Source: Inonotus obliquus (Eukaryota; Basidiomycota; Agaricomycetes; Hymenochaetales; Hymenochaetaceae). From it: 64,000 nucleotides of DNA. Under the pieces are notes generated by a model that saw only the letters and a program-made list of their open reading frames with translations, searched no databases and had not been told where the DNA came from. Below, piece by piece: positions 9,847 to 20,999 of the stretch (position 1 is its first letter; the number at the start of each line of letters is the position of its first letter). A program made the position numbers and the translations under genes. Location of the stretch: positions 1,674,001 through 1,738,000 of the forward strand of contig JAJHTX010000012.1 of assembly GCA_032164295.1 (NCBI GenBank). Reading direction: 5' to 3'.

Positions 9847-12814
9847 ATGGAACTTTCTCGCGAACGCGGTAGGGGCAGTGCCCATCGAGGCAGCGATCGC
9901 GGCGGATCTCGTAGAGGCCAGCGGGGCGGAGGTCCTCCACCGTCTCGAGGCGCGTCTCCGGGACGTGGCCCCTCAAGCTTCAGAGGCAGAGGCGATGGTC
10001 CTCCCCAAGTTCAGGTGTTTGCGCCTGGTTCTCCTGCCCGTCTCGATCCAAGTCATCAGGATCTAGATTCCCTTACATCGCGCTTTAGGACCTTGTCTAC
10101 TTCCGTTCCCGATCGCATCGTTCGCCCAGGATTCGGAAAGCATGGCACGCCAGTCACCCTTCGCGCCAATTTCTTTACTCTAAAGTATCCGAAGAACTGC
10201 GTTCTCTACGATCATCGGGTCAAGATCAGTCCTGAAGTTGAGACAACTGAGAGGCGGTTACGAAAACGCTTATTTGAGCTCTTTGAAGGCTCGAAAGAGG
10301 TCGCTCCATTTCTTGGAAGCATAGCGCATGACGGCACAGAGCGAATAATTGCGAAGCGCCCGCTGCCGAACAACTTTTCAGTTTCCATCCCCTTTTATGA
10401 GGAAGGACAAGTAGGTCCACATCCCAACAGCAAGGTCTATACGATTTCAGTCCTCGAACCAACGGAACTTCGCTCCGCAGACTTGGATCGGTACGTGGTG
10501 ACCCCTTTTGTGTATCAGTAGCTTCCTAACTTTGGCGTTAGCTATCTGCAAGGCGATGATCCCTTGTATAACCCATCGCCAATAGTATCGGCATTCAACC
10601 TAATAACGACATCGCACGCCGCTCACACCGGAGTGTTATGCGGAAAGAACCGCTACTTCTTCCACCCTAGTATGCTAAACGAGGCGCCAGCTCGCCTTGG
10701 AGGCATCCTAGAAGCTTGGAAAGGCTTCTTCGCAAGTGTCCGACCAGTGTACAAAAATCTGATGGTCAACGTGAACGTGTCCATGGGCGCTTTCTACGTC
10801 CCATATGCCCGGCTTAGCGATGCACTCCTCCAGTTCCGTATGAGTTCCACGGGTGCCGGATATCCTGAGGAACTAGATGGTTGCGTGAGAATTACCACGA
10901 CGTATCTTGGCTACCGAAAACGGAGTACTATCAAGGCTATCGGCCGTGATTCCGCTCGAAAATCGACGTTCCAATGCGATGAACTAGGCGGGAAAGTCAG
11001 CGTCGAAAGGTACTTTCAACAAAGTAGGCCTGTTCCTGTTAAAGAACTGTTTCCGTGCTGATTATTTACCCGTGAACAACAGAGTACAACATCAGGTTGG
11101 AACATCCAGACGATATTCCTGTTATCAACATCGGTAATAGGACAAAAGACGTATACGTCCCTGCCGAGTTATGCGAGATTGAGCCAGGCCAGTCGTATGA
11201 TAGAATCCTCGCCGCCAAACAGACAAAGGAAATGATACGGGCAGCTTGCAAACCCCCCTACGTCAATGCGCAAACAATATCCAGCCAAGGACTAGGTGTG
11301 CTCGGCCTTCGCCAGAGCGCATCTCCGATGCAGGGTTTTGGTCTCAAAGTAGATAACCAGTTCGCAGTTGTCCCTGCCCGAGTACTCGACCCTCCGACGG
11401 TTCTATATCAATCCAGGCAACTGAAAGTTGCAAACGGGTCCTGGAACCTTCTAGGTACCAAATTCCCTAGCCCCGCATCGCTCATGCGAGCGGCAATACT
11501 AGTTCTCAAGGACGGCGGCGACGATGATTTCTCTCACCAGGGCGATTCAGCACTTACAGCCGTCGTTTCAGGGTTTCTTGATATATGCCGCGCCAGCGGT
11601 ATGCTGGTCAAAGAAAAGCCTCCGATTAGAGTCGTTCCCCTTCCAAGACCGTATTCAACCGATCCTCTCCGCAGCAAAGCCATCGATGAAATTGAGAGGG
11701 CAATCAACTCATTACCCGGAGATCCTAACTTGGTCCTTGTCTTCATGAGTGGTCCCGATATCTATCCGGGTTTGAAAAGGCTTTGCGACATGAAGCTTGG
11801 CATACATACTGTTTGCATGCTCACGCCGAATATCCGCAACAAACGTAGACAAGATCAGTATTTGGCAAACGTCTCACTGAAAGTTAACGCGAAGCTTGGA
11901 GGTGTTAACCACAGGATACACCAAAACTCGTTGCGGTGGTTGAAGAATACGATGCTGGTTGGAATGGATGTTACTCATCCTGGAGGGGGATCCCGAAAGG
12001 GAACACCATCGATCGCTGCTGTTGTTGCGTCTTGTGATGGGGATTTCATGCACTACCCGGCTAGTCTTGAACTTCAAGAACATCGAGTAGAGGTGAATAG
12101 TTGTATCCATCGGGCGTACACATATCTAACTGGTATTTATAGATAGTCCAACACGTCAAGAAGATGATGATCGAACGAATAAAGCATTACCACCAGCGCA
12201 TGAAGGCGTACCCTGAGCGAATCATCGTATTCCGCGATGGAGTCTCGGAGGGACAATTCGACCAAGTACTCGAGAAGGAGCTACCGGAGATCAAGGAAGC
12301 ATTCAAAGATAAGTCATTCGGGAATTACAATCCCAAGTTGACTATCGCCATATGCGGCAAACGTCACCATACGCGTTTCTACCCGACCAAAGTGGAAGAT
12401 GCAGACAGGACATCGAACACAAAAGCTGGAACAGTCGTCGACAAGGGAGTCACAGCAGTCTACGACTTTGACTTTTACCTCCAAGCGCACGCGGGTTTAC
12501 AGGGTACCGTTCGACCGACTCATTACTCCGTGATCTACGACGAGATCGGATTCCAAGCGGATGAGCTTCAACAGGGTGCGAATGATATGAGCTATTTGTG
12601 GGCTTGTGCGACGAAGAGTGTTAGTTTGATACCTCCGGCGTATTGGGCTGATCGGGCTTGTGATCGTGCAAGGAGGTACCTTAATGGTATTCTTAACCCT
12701 CCGAAAGGTAGTCCGGAGAGTCGGATGAGTGAGGACGAGATTTGGAACAAGGCGAAAGAGGTTTGGGGGAATGGTATTCATGAGAAATTGAAGGGAACGA
12801 TGTTCTACTTGTAG
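9847..12814 (+). CDS. AGO: Argonaute protein (RNA silencing effector)
   Basis: Exons at 9847-10490, 10542-11023, 11083-12092 and 12143-12814 join in phase to 935 residues, the usual size for eukaryotic Argonautes. The first 70 residues are an RG/RGG-rich tail, followed by ArgoN (from about residue 85), a linker, a PAZ domain ending around VYVPAELCEI, the MID region (LVFMSGPDIYPG, TPNIRNKRRQDQYLANV) and PIWI. The slicer tetrad is complete: D671 in GMDVTHP, E708 in QEHRVE, D744 in FRDGVSEGQ and H839 in RPTHYSVIYDE. It should therefore bind small RNAs and be capable of target cleavage in the cytoplasm. The three introns are 50-59 nt. The start at 9,847 was chosen because RG repeats begin there. 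It is the only RNAi-machinery gene in the window and lies beside the transposon-damaged zone. Confidence 0.96.
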
Positions 12815-13194
12815 TTCGGTGTTTTTGACAGACTTTTTTGATACTGCAATTTACGATTTTGGGGATATGATGTATATAATGATACTGGATTGTACGCTTT
12901 GTAACTCCAATATATGTACTCGGGTTATACTGACTGCGGCGTCCGAGTCTTTGTCTAGTGTCCGGTGAAACCAATAACATTTGGAGAGGGTTGATATTGT
13001 TTTCATTGTCGCGCGTTACCCGAAACAACCTCAACGATTTTCTGAAAAGAACTCATTGACATATATTATTTAACGGAGCTTGGTACAGTAACGGTGGATG
13101 GAAATACAAATTGCGGGTCGTAACAGGTCGGAACTCCTGCTTCCGCGGTTCAAAGTGATACACGATTATAACAAATTCCAAGTCTTATGCCGAC
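12815..13194. other. Convergent intergenic region
   Basis: 380 bp between the 3' ends of the Argonaute and oxidoreductase genes. It is AT-rich with no coding signal and presumably contains both polyadenylation regions. Confidence 0.5.
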
Positions 13195-15309
13195 CTAAAA
13201 CTTCCAACCACCAGCAAGGCCCATAACATCATCTGGATCATACCGCTTCTTAATCTCTCTCAACCTCACCAAATTATCTCCATAAATCTCTTCAACCTTC
13301 GTCCCTCCCCCTCCCCCAGCTTCAGGAGCCATAGCATAATTTCCATAAACGAAAGCATCACTAACATCTTGACCTTCCTTAATCGCAGCTTCTTTAACCA
13401 CTTGCGCGCTATTTTGAATGGCGGAATGGAAATAGGTGTCTTTGGAAGGTGATGACCAAGCGTAGAAGAGATGGATAGGGTAGTAGTGTTTGCTTCGGTT
13501 GGGTGGGTAGGCGGAGGGCGAAGTACTGTGGGTGAAGAGAGTTGGAAGGAAGGTTTCGATTGTGTGGCTTAGGAAGATTCCGGGATCTTTGAACGAGGTG
13601 AGGTCCGAATGAATGGACTGGGATAAGTTTGCTTGATTAGTGGCAGGTATTGAAAAGCGAGATTAGATAGTGGAACAAACGTTTAGTTGATCCAGTACGA
13701 CTTTCATTAGTGTTTCGGTGTAGTTTGTTACTGAGACCATTTGGAATGCTCCGCTATACGTTTACGCGCGATTAGATAAAGAAATTGACTTGAAATGTAG
13801 GATCAGGTCTTACCGGAGACCGTAAACAAGATTCGCCGGAGGCGCTCGTACCAAAGATACCAATGAACGCGTCGAAACGTCTTTTGTAAAGTGCGGAATA
13901 CTGAGAAGTTCATCAAAGATCCCAGCCGGTGGACTGGGACCGTCGTAGAACATATTTAGTGTTACTCCAGGCTAAACACGGTGAGAAAAGCATAAAGTTA
14001 ATCAGTAACGTATTCCGAGCAGAAGTGTTCAAGGAAGGACGATTACAAGTCCCACAAGCATATTGAAATCGATAACAATAGCTGCCTTCGGATCGGCGAC
14101 TTTATTTTGGAAGTTTACGGTAGCTGTTGATAACTTCTCCACTTGATCTCGGGTGAATGTCATGAAACCACCCCAGACTGCTGTTTGAGGGAATGTCTTG
14201 ACTGTGAATCTTGTGACTATGCCCTAAGTTGGCAATCCGAGTGCGTATAAGAAAGTCAGAGAAGTGAGTCAGTAAACGGAGGCTCTTACGAAGTTGTTGA
14301 ATCCACCCTATGAAAGAAGGGGAAAATAAAGGGTGGAGAAATAAGCGTCAGTCAATACAATCTTTGAATGATCAGGAAAGATGAGTCATACCCTAAGGCC
14401 GAAAAAGATATTTTCGTCAGAGGAAGTGACCGAGGTAACCGTTCCGTTTGGAAGAACAAGCTCGAATCCTAGTACCGCATCAACAGCTAACCCATATTGA
14501 CTTGTCTTCCATGAGTATCCTACGGTGTGGAACGATACAAGGCGAGACATCGTGACAATTATAAGCAGTATAACGAAATGGACGTTGTATAATTGACATA
14601 CCTCCACCGAGCGTAAAACCGGCAATTCCAACGTCTCGAACGCGTCCACCAAGGATACTGACGTTATACCGTTCCAGAGCTTCGTAGACGGCGTCGCCTA
14701 CGAGCCCAGCACCTATTACAGCTGTGCCACTGTCGGCGTTGTACACGACGTCCTTGAAGCGCGTCATCGTAATATGCACGCCTTCGGTTGATGAGAATCC
14801 TGGGTTAGTGGTATGTCCTCCTCCTTTCACCTAGTTGACGTGTTCGAACCGAGTCGCTCGGTCAGTTTATGAGTTCTCATCCTCATATGATTGTGATACA
14901 CACAGAGAATGGTGTCCTATTCTCAGCAAGGATTTGAAGCTAAGTACGACCCTCGTCAGCAGTCAGCAGGAAACACGCGTAATAGAAAAGGCCCACAATC
15001 TTTCCAACATCTTCCGCATTGCCTGGTTCGACGGAGCACGCGGAGATCTGGGTGCTTGAAGATGCCCAATGGGAGATTCCATCTGTGTATTGCGGGTGCG
15101 CTATATAATGGTCAGTACATCCGGCTTACATCGCCGAAAGAGATTCTGAACGTACGAGGGTAGTAAACTTCTGACGAGCCTGAAATTGCGCCTTCGATGG
15201 CCACACAAGTTGGTGTGAATTCTAACGAACGTTTCTCGACGGCTGGGTCCACCGCACCCAGGGCCACACCAAGCAGAACATGTACAAGGAGACAGAGATT
15301 CAGAGTCAT
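13195..15309 (-). CDS. Secreted FAD-binding oxidoreductase, berberine-bridge-enzyme-like
   Basis: Ten exons (15309-15156, 15100-14997, 14939-14904, 14830-14602, 14519-14392, 14307-14290, 14223-14047, 13971-13814, 13753-13677, 13631-13195) join in phase to 505 residues, the normal length for the family. A signal peptide (LCLLVHVLLGVALG) is followed by the FAD-binding PCMH fold with VKGGGHTTNPGFSS, where the histidine is the expected covalent flavin attachment site. GIAGFTLGGG and the C-terminal BBE motif (YGDNLVRLREIKKRYDP) follow. The second, cysteinyl flavin linkage found in bicovalent members is not seen: the corresponding loop lacks cysteine. Such enzymes oxidise alcohols, sugars or alkaloid-like substrates outside the cell; the substrate here is unknown. 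The sixth exon is only 18 nt. The exon 9 donor (GTTCCA) is the least certain border. Confidence 0.88.
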
Positions 15310-16563
15310 ATCCGCAGAGTTAGACGGAAGGGAAATAGTGTTGTTAAAGCGTATGGGAGTGGGGGTAACAAATCTGAATTCCTCCGCTTAAATTTCTGTT
15401 CATCCGCGCCTACTACCAACAAACGAACGGGTGGAGGTAACGACAGAGAACTTGCGGGTGTCACACGAAAGGCACGTGTTTTCAAAATATTATCAGTCAA
15501 GCGGTCTCAGCGATAGTACTACTAGTATTGTCAGACTGTCGACCGGAGTAGGTTCAAGCTGCCAGTCTGCGCGTGAGGAGGACAGTTGCATCACCCCGTA
15601 CACGCGGGTAAAACTACGGGCAACGAAGAGAACCAGAGAGACAGCGGAAATCAAGTTACAACTCTCCCGAGGTGGATCTATCATTCCTAGTACGTCGTCA
15701 AAGTTGGACAGTAGATGGAGTATATTCCTAATAGCGTTGTGGGTTTCCTTTTATCGGGAAAGATCATCCCAGTCGAAGGGCATCTGAATCAATCATAGAA
15801 TCAAACTCCTGGCGGTAGAAGCTACAAGTATGCATGTGCAACGGACAGAGAATAGCAAGGGAAGGCGCGACTTTCACAGTATTTGTATTTGCTTGAATCT
15901 CGAGCGGTGAAGAGAAAGGTTATGACCCTACTTGTGCTGCAGAGAGAGACGGTTATAAGACAGGGGCTCTGTGATTGATTATGCGAGAAAATCACCGCGC
16001 TCATTGAGGCTGTAAGCGCCGAAGGGTTGCAGAACGAAGAGGTAAGCCGTACTGATTTTTAGGAACAGTAGCCAGCCGTCGAAACCGTCTTTGGTCAACG
16101 ATGCGGATCAACAATCGTTACTCAATCCATAAGCGACGAATCCAGATTGAAAACGAATCACCATTGGTTAGACTGCAGTAAAGACTCAATCACGGTACGT
16201 ACGTTGCAAATACACGCGATAGTACTCACGTCGGATGACAGGGTGGCCGTTACGCGCGGGCCAGATACTTTCGCCCAGTGCTGATGAATAGATTTATGCG
16301 CTTTGCTCGAAAGCACATCACACGGTCTTAGAATCTAATGCGATGTAAAGCAAAGATGCAAAGCTGCTTGCCCTTGCAGAATAACAGAATAAGACTCTTG
16401 AAAAAATCAAATACGAAAATCCAAAAATAAAAAAATACCACGTGATCTAGTGCTGTACAGTTGTTTGTCATCGCATCTAGTTTCCATCATTGGTATTATT
16501 TGGAAGGTGGGACGGCTCAACATCGTCAACACTTCCTATCCGTGTCCTCCGCTCATCCTCAAC
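15310..16563. other. Intergenic region, no gene seen
   Basis: About 1.25 kb between the divergent oxidoreductase and eL27 genes. Open frames here are short, overlap on both strands and show no splice structure. It must contain both promoters. A run of A and T near 16,400-16,440 lies about 130 bp upstream of the eL27 start. Confidence 0.4.
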
Positions 16564-17199
16564 ATGGTCAAAAGTAAGTTCAGCTCATCGCATGAGGGGC
16601 GGAATCATAGCTGACCTTTCGTTTTATAGTCTACAAGCCCGGAAAGGTAAATGCGCCGCGCTTATGCTGAGAACATCCGTTCACAATTATGTCTGGTCAG
16701 GTCGCAATCGTGCTGCAAGGTCGCCAGGCCGGCAAAAAGGTCGTCGTCATCAAACAGAACGATGAAGGCACCAAAGACCGCCCATATCCGCATGCTATCG
16801 TCGCTGGAGTTGAGCGCTACCCGCGCAAAGTAACAAGGCGCATGGGTGCAAAGAAGTTGGAGAAGAGGAGTAAGATCAAGCCATTCATCAAGGTGCGTCG
16901 CGCTTCCCCTACTATTGGAAAGAATACGAGTTAAGCTTATAAACGAATTAAGGCTGTCAACTACTCGCATCTGTTCCCTACTCGTTACACACTGGAATTG
17001 GAAGGGTTAAAAGGTGTTGTCAGCGCAGATACGTTCAAGGAACCGACACAGCGCGAAGATGCGAAGAAGACTGTGAAGAAGCTGTTTGAGGAACGGTACA
17101 CGAGCGGAAAGAATAAATGGTTCTTCCAGGCTCTCCGAGTGCGTTATCGAGTTGATGTGCTTTTAGGATCCTGTAGACTGACTTTTTGCATAGTTCTGA
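16564..17199 (+). CDS. RPL27: 60S ribosomal protein eL27
   Basis: Five exons (16564-16573, 16630-16646, 16701-16892, 16953-17138, 17194-17199) give exactly 136 residues, the universal length of eL27. The protein starts [17 protein letters not shown], contains the KOW-type start, [20 protein letters not shown] and ends [11 protein letters not shown], all diagnostic. It is a structural component of the large ribosomal subunit. The first three coding segments are tiny (10 and 17 nt before the main exons), and the final exon encodes only Phe and the stop. Such 5'-loaded introns are usual in fungal ribosomal protein genes and may serve expression. Confidence 0.96.
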
Positions 17200-17539
17200 G
17201 TCCGGAATGGGCTTTGTTACCGCTTTCTTCGTTTAGTAAAATTCTCGATATGTATATCACATGCAGCGTATGGTGCTATACAAGCTACATGTTCCCTTAT
17301 TTCCGGGACATGTGTTGAACATACTGCAGCCAAGACAAGGACACGCGATCTAGAGAATGATCTTGACGTTCTGCTTCCTATGCCTCTGAACAATTCTGCA
17401 CTAGGAGCTCAATGCTCTATTCTGCATGAACCCTGAACTAACCAGTATCGGACAATCCCCTCAACTCTCTGCGACCTGACTCGACTTGAATTCTGTAATT
17501 GGCGGGACTGTAACCTCTCTTACCTCGGTAACTTGATCA

Positions 17540-18450
17540 ACAGGTCGTAATCGGTATACGACGCGGACTCACTTGTTTCTTCGGGAGAAAGGCCTCAATC
17601 ATCACTTCTTCACTCACCGGAATCCAGTTTCTGGTTGCCAACGTAAACTGGATTGGCTCAGAAGAACCTCCAAGACTCTTACCTTTATGTACTCTCAAGC
17701 CATGCTTTGAACCATCCACTTAATCGAACCGAGTTAGACATAGCGCCGCATTGTACCACCGAGAAAATCCAGTGTTGTAGTCATTCCGTAATATTTCAAG
17801 TTCGGAACAGTGATAGAAGAGAATTACGCGACGGGGTGCAGTAAGTGCCTTGCTGAGAGTAACGTTGGCATGGTGGTCAAGGATATAAGACAATACAGGG
17901 GCGATTTTTATCGGGACGCAGAGAGTAAGCGTGAAGATACTGCGTGTTTTGTGACAACATCAAGTCTTCTTACTTAGGCGCATTAGGAACCAAGTACGTA
18001 TCTTCTTCAGTCTCGGGATCTTCGAAACTCTCATCGTTTTTCTCCAACCACTCTTGAAGTAATCCTTCGCACGTTGTGATAAGGACATATTCGATCCAAA
18101 ATCACTTCGGGGATCTTATAGCACTTACTATTTTTCGTATCTAGAAGAGGTACATACCTTTCGAATATATGAGATGAAAGTCATATCACTGATGCAACAT
18201 ACCGACGATACTATCATTGCCGGTTCGGGGCCCTTTTCTCCTTCTTTGTTAGTGAACAGTATGTCGTACCCCGTTAGTGGTCCTTTGATTTCTAACAAAT
18301 CGTTACTACCGTGGTTTCTTACTTCGGAATGACGAGGAACTCACTGTCGAGTATCGGTCGGAGCTCTGGAAGTTGCCCGACGGACACGGATGGAAGGTTC
18401 GAAGCTTGAAGACCGAGTCATCGCCTCGTTCATATTGTTAATCTGATGAG
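17540..18450 (-). CDS. Possible unrecognised multi-exon gene
   Basis: Several minus-strand segments look coding and are separated by plausible introns. One near 18,305-18,200 reads NDLLEIKGPLTGYDILFTN. One near 18,090-17,975 contains LLQEWLEKNDESFEDPE and VPNAP. One near 17,870-17,730 reads APRRVILFYHCSELEILRN. One near 17,690-17,575 contains PIQFTLATRNWIPVSEEV before a GTGAGT donor. I could not join all of them in a single consistent phase, and no family is recognised. It may be a real lineage-specific gene, a decayed one, or a mis-read. The entry marks the region as worth transcript evidence, not as a settled gene. Confidence 0.3.
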
Positions 18451-20555
18451 CACTGCGATAATGTCAGAGTGTATCATTTTTTTCAGACTTCTACTGTGTT
18501 GGGGTGAACTTGTTTGGACATCGTAAGTGGTCTGTATTATTTTGTATTGTAACTGTGGTCAGAGGTATCTGCGTGACCGAATGTCGATAGTGATACGAAG
18601 CGATTCATCAGCCCCAGCCTAACCCAAGCTTAGCTATTGGAGGGGTGAGAAGGGAGAGTCTTATGAAGAGAGGAAGATGCCAAAAGGCGCAGGGCGCAAA
18701 GCGCACCTCGATATCTACAACCACTCCCACCATTCTTCTTCTCCATACTCCCTTTTGCCTCTTCTATGTTGGCTTGAAAATAGACTATTTAATGAAGAAT
18801 AACAATCTCTTTACAACAAAAGATCTGGGAACGAATTTATCATTATTTTTCACTATTCGGAGGCGGAGATTACTCACCAAATTTGCTAATTAGTTGAGTG
18901 CAGGACTAAAGGCCCAGCGGAGTATCAAACAAACTTGAAATCGTAGGCGCAAGATCATGAGTTTCTGACCAGTCAATTAGCAGATAGCAGATACCAAGGC
19001 TAGCTTGGAATTTGCAGAGTGCGCGCAACAGCAACTTTGAACTGGACTCGAGTCTCGATACCACTAGCTCTGCGACCCTGCGAAGCCAGAGTGATTACTG
19101 TCACTGTAAGTAGTCGCTAGGCCCTGACTCGGCATTACGAACTGTATTTGCAAACCCTCAAAGAATTGTCATTCCATTACAGAACGCCGTCTTCGACAGA
19201 GACACCATCAATGTTGTCATACAAAGCGGCGTGCTCACGAGAACGTGTACTCGAGATTTAGACCTAGTTGGAAGGCAAGTCTGCAAAGATCAAGATTGAA
19301 GAATCTGTAAACAGGTCGGAGGAAGGATTAGGGCCCACGGTTTGATGACTGACGTGGTAAGCTCAAGACTCAGGTTCGGAGCATTGTACATTGCGTAGTA
19401 TGTACATTCCCTCCTTGCTGCTTTACTGAGTTTTCCAACATTGGTTTTCAGCCGCAAATGTCTTGAGAGCGCACTGAAGGGAGAAACGGAAGACTTTAGA
19501 AAACGAGGAGTAAGAGAATAAAATGCGCGTGGGATAATCCGTTTGCCGCGCGTGATGCTTATATTCCGTCACGTTTTCCGATTTTCGATTGGGCGCGCGC
19601 GTCTTCATTCTGAATTCTCATGATACTGTTATCCGCGCGCGCGATTTCTTTCATCTCTCCGAAGCTCCCTGCATAATGCAGTTAAAAGGGTCTTGATGCA
19701 AGAACCGACAGGAATGACGTTACCCGTCAACTCGCCAAACCCGTAGGTGAGGCGTATGGCCTCGTGGGTTTCACGCCGTCGACACGCCTCCAAGTCTATA
19801 GAATTATAGACCCTTAGGCGGAATGTTTAAAGGTGAGGTTGTCTTGGTCCGTTGACTCTTGTACAGACAAGAACTTACAGTTCGCAGGCTCGACCTGAAA
19901 ACACTGGTTTAACCTCATCCTCAGGATTGTCCCTCCCGCGGTTCATCGGTTACTTTCCCACCCCTTCCGGAAGTGTGTGTATTCTTGCTCTCCCGGTTCC
20001 ACATACCGCTTCGAATATAGACGTACCTGCTGCGATCACGGAGTTGACTAGAACTTGGGAACGAACGAGTGACGTGGATGTTGGTATTTGGACTTGGTGG
20101 TTGTATAAGAGTTAACTCTGGATTCACTGGCGTAACTCGTCCATCTGCTATCTGCAATCTTCCGCTTTCCGCCCAGTGTTTCGCCTTTACCACCATCACC
20201 GCTTACAGCCCTTTCCCGAACGGCGAAAGGAGGGAAAGTGGTGATTACACCGGTTCTACTCCGTGACGCCACACAACTTGTCTTTGTCATTCTCTTACGC
20301 GTTCTCACAGAATAGCGCGGTACTTAGACGCCACGCCCGCGTATACAGGGTCGGATATTGGTATTTAAGGGAAACGGTGCTGTTGGGGTATTAGAGGCTC
20401 TTTATCGATCAGCAGTACTAGAGTGAGGCTGGTAAGTGTGTTGACTTGTACGTTGGTACGATGTAGATCTGATTCTATTGTGGTTAATAGCCGCGCATCT
20501 TCCATTCGTTCTCCTCTCCGACTCTCCATATCTATCACCCTGCTTGCGGATAAGG
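18451..20555. other. Region with weak coding signals only
   Basis: No complete gene is supported. Two plus-strand stretches look partly coding. Near 19,060-19,345, RPCEARVITVT is joined through a GTAAGT..TTACAG intron to NAVFDRDTINVVIQSG, then a possible GC-AG intron beginning GGCAAGT. Near 19,880-20,115 a frame reads GLSLPRFIGYFPTPSG and ends GIWTWWLYKS. Neither has a credible start or a recognisable family. The rest (18,451-19,000 and 19,350-19,750) shows only short frames. Confidence 0.25.
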
Positions 20556-20999
20556 ATGCGTGACTTTATGAACGACACGCGTCTCATTCTCGTCTTTCTA
20601 ATCCTATTCGGACTCGCATTCACTCTAGCTCAAGCCGCACCGTTCAATCAAACGCAACCCCAAACACAACCTCAAGTCCAAATGCAGTTACGAATGGATA
20701 CTATCAATGACGATATCACGCCACCGACTTCCATTCCGCCCGAGTCATCTCACTCACAATCACACTCACACTCACACTCACCTTCACTGTCAACTGAAAC
20801 TGGACTTGCTCAACATATCGGTTATTCATATAGTGAAGATTATAGTGGTTATTTGCGAAGGTGGAGGGGAGTGTTGCGTGGCGCTTGGGAGGTGATTAAT
20901 GTGCGATTGGATGAGGTTCGATTGGTTGATACGAGACCTGTTGTGAGGCATTCGGGGAGACGGGGGAGGTATTTTAGGAGGGGACGTGCGCATCCGTGA
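20556..20999 (+). CDS. Small secreted protein with His-Ser repeat
   Basis: A single-exon frame of 147 residues. It starts MRDFMNDTRLILVFLILFGL, a clear signal peptide cleaved around AQAAP. The mature part has a Gln/Pro/Thr stretch, a SHSQSHSHSHS repeat encoded by a CACTCA microsatellite (20,752-20,790), and a strongly basic C-terminus containing RRGRYFRRGR. An upstream in-frame ATG at 20,478 would add 26 residues in front of the signal peptide and is less likely. No known domain. It could be a secreted effector-like or wall-associated protein; this is inference from composition only. Confidence 0.55.
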   Translation: MRDFMNDTRLILVFLILFGLAFTLAQAAPFNQTQPQTQPQVQMQLRMDTINDDITPPTSIPPESSHSQSHSHSHSPSLSTETGLAQHIGYSYSEDYSGYLRRWRGVLRGAWEVINVRLDEVRLVDTRPVVRHSGRRGRYFRRGRAHP

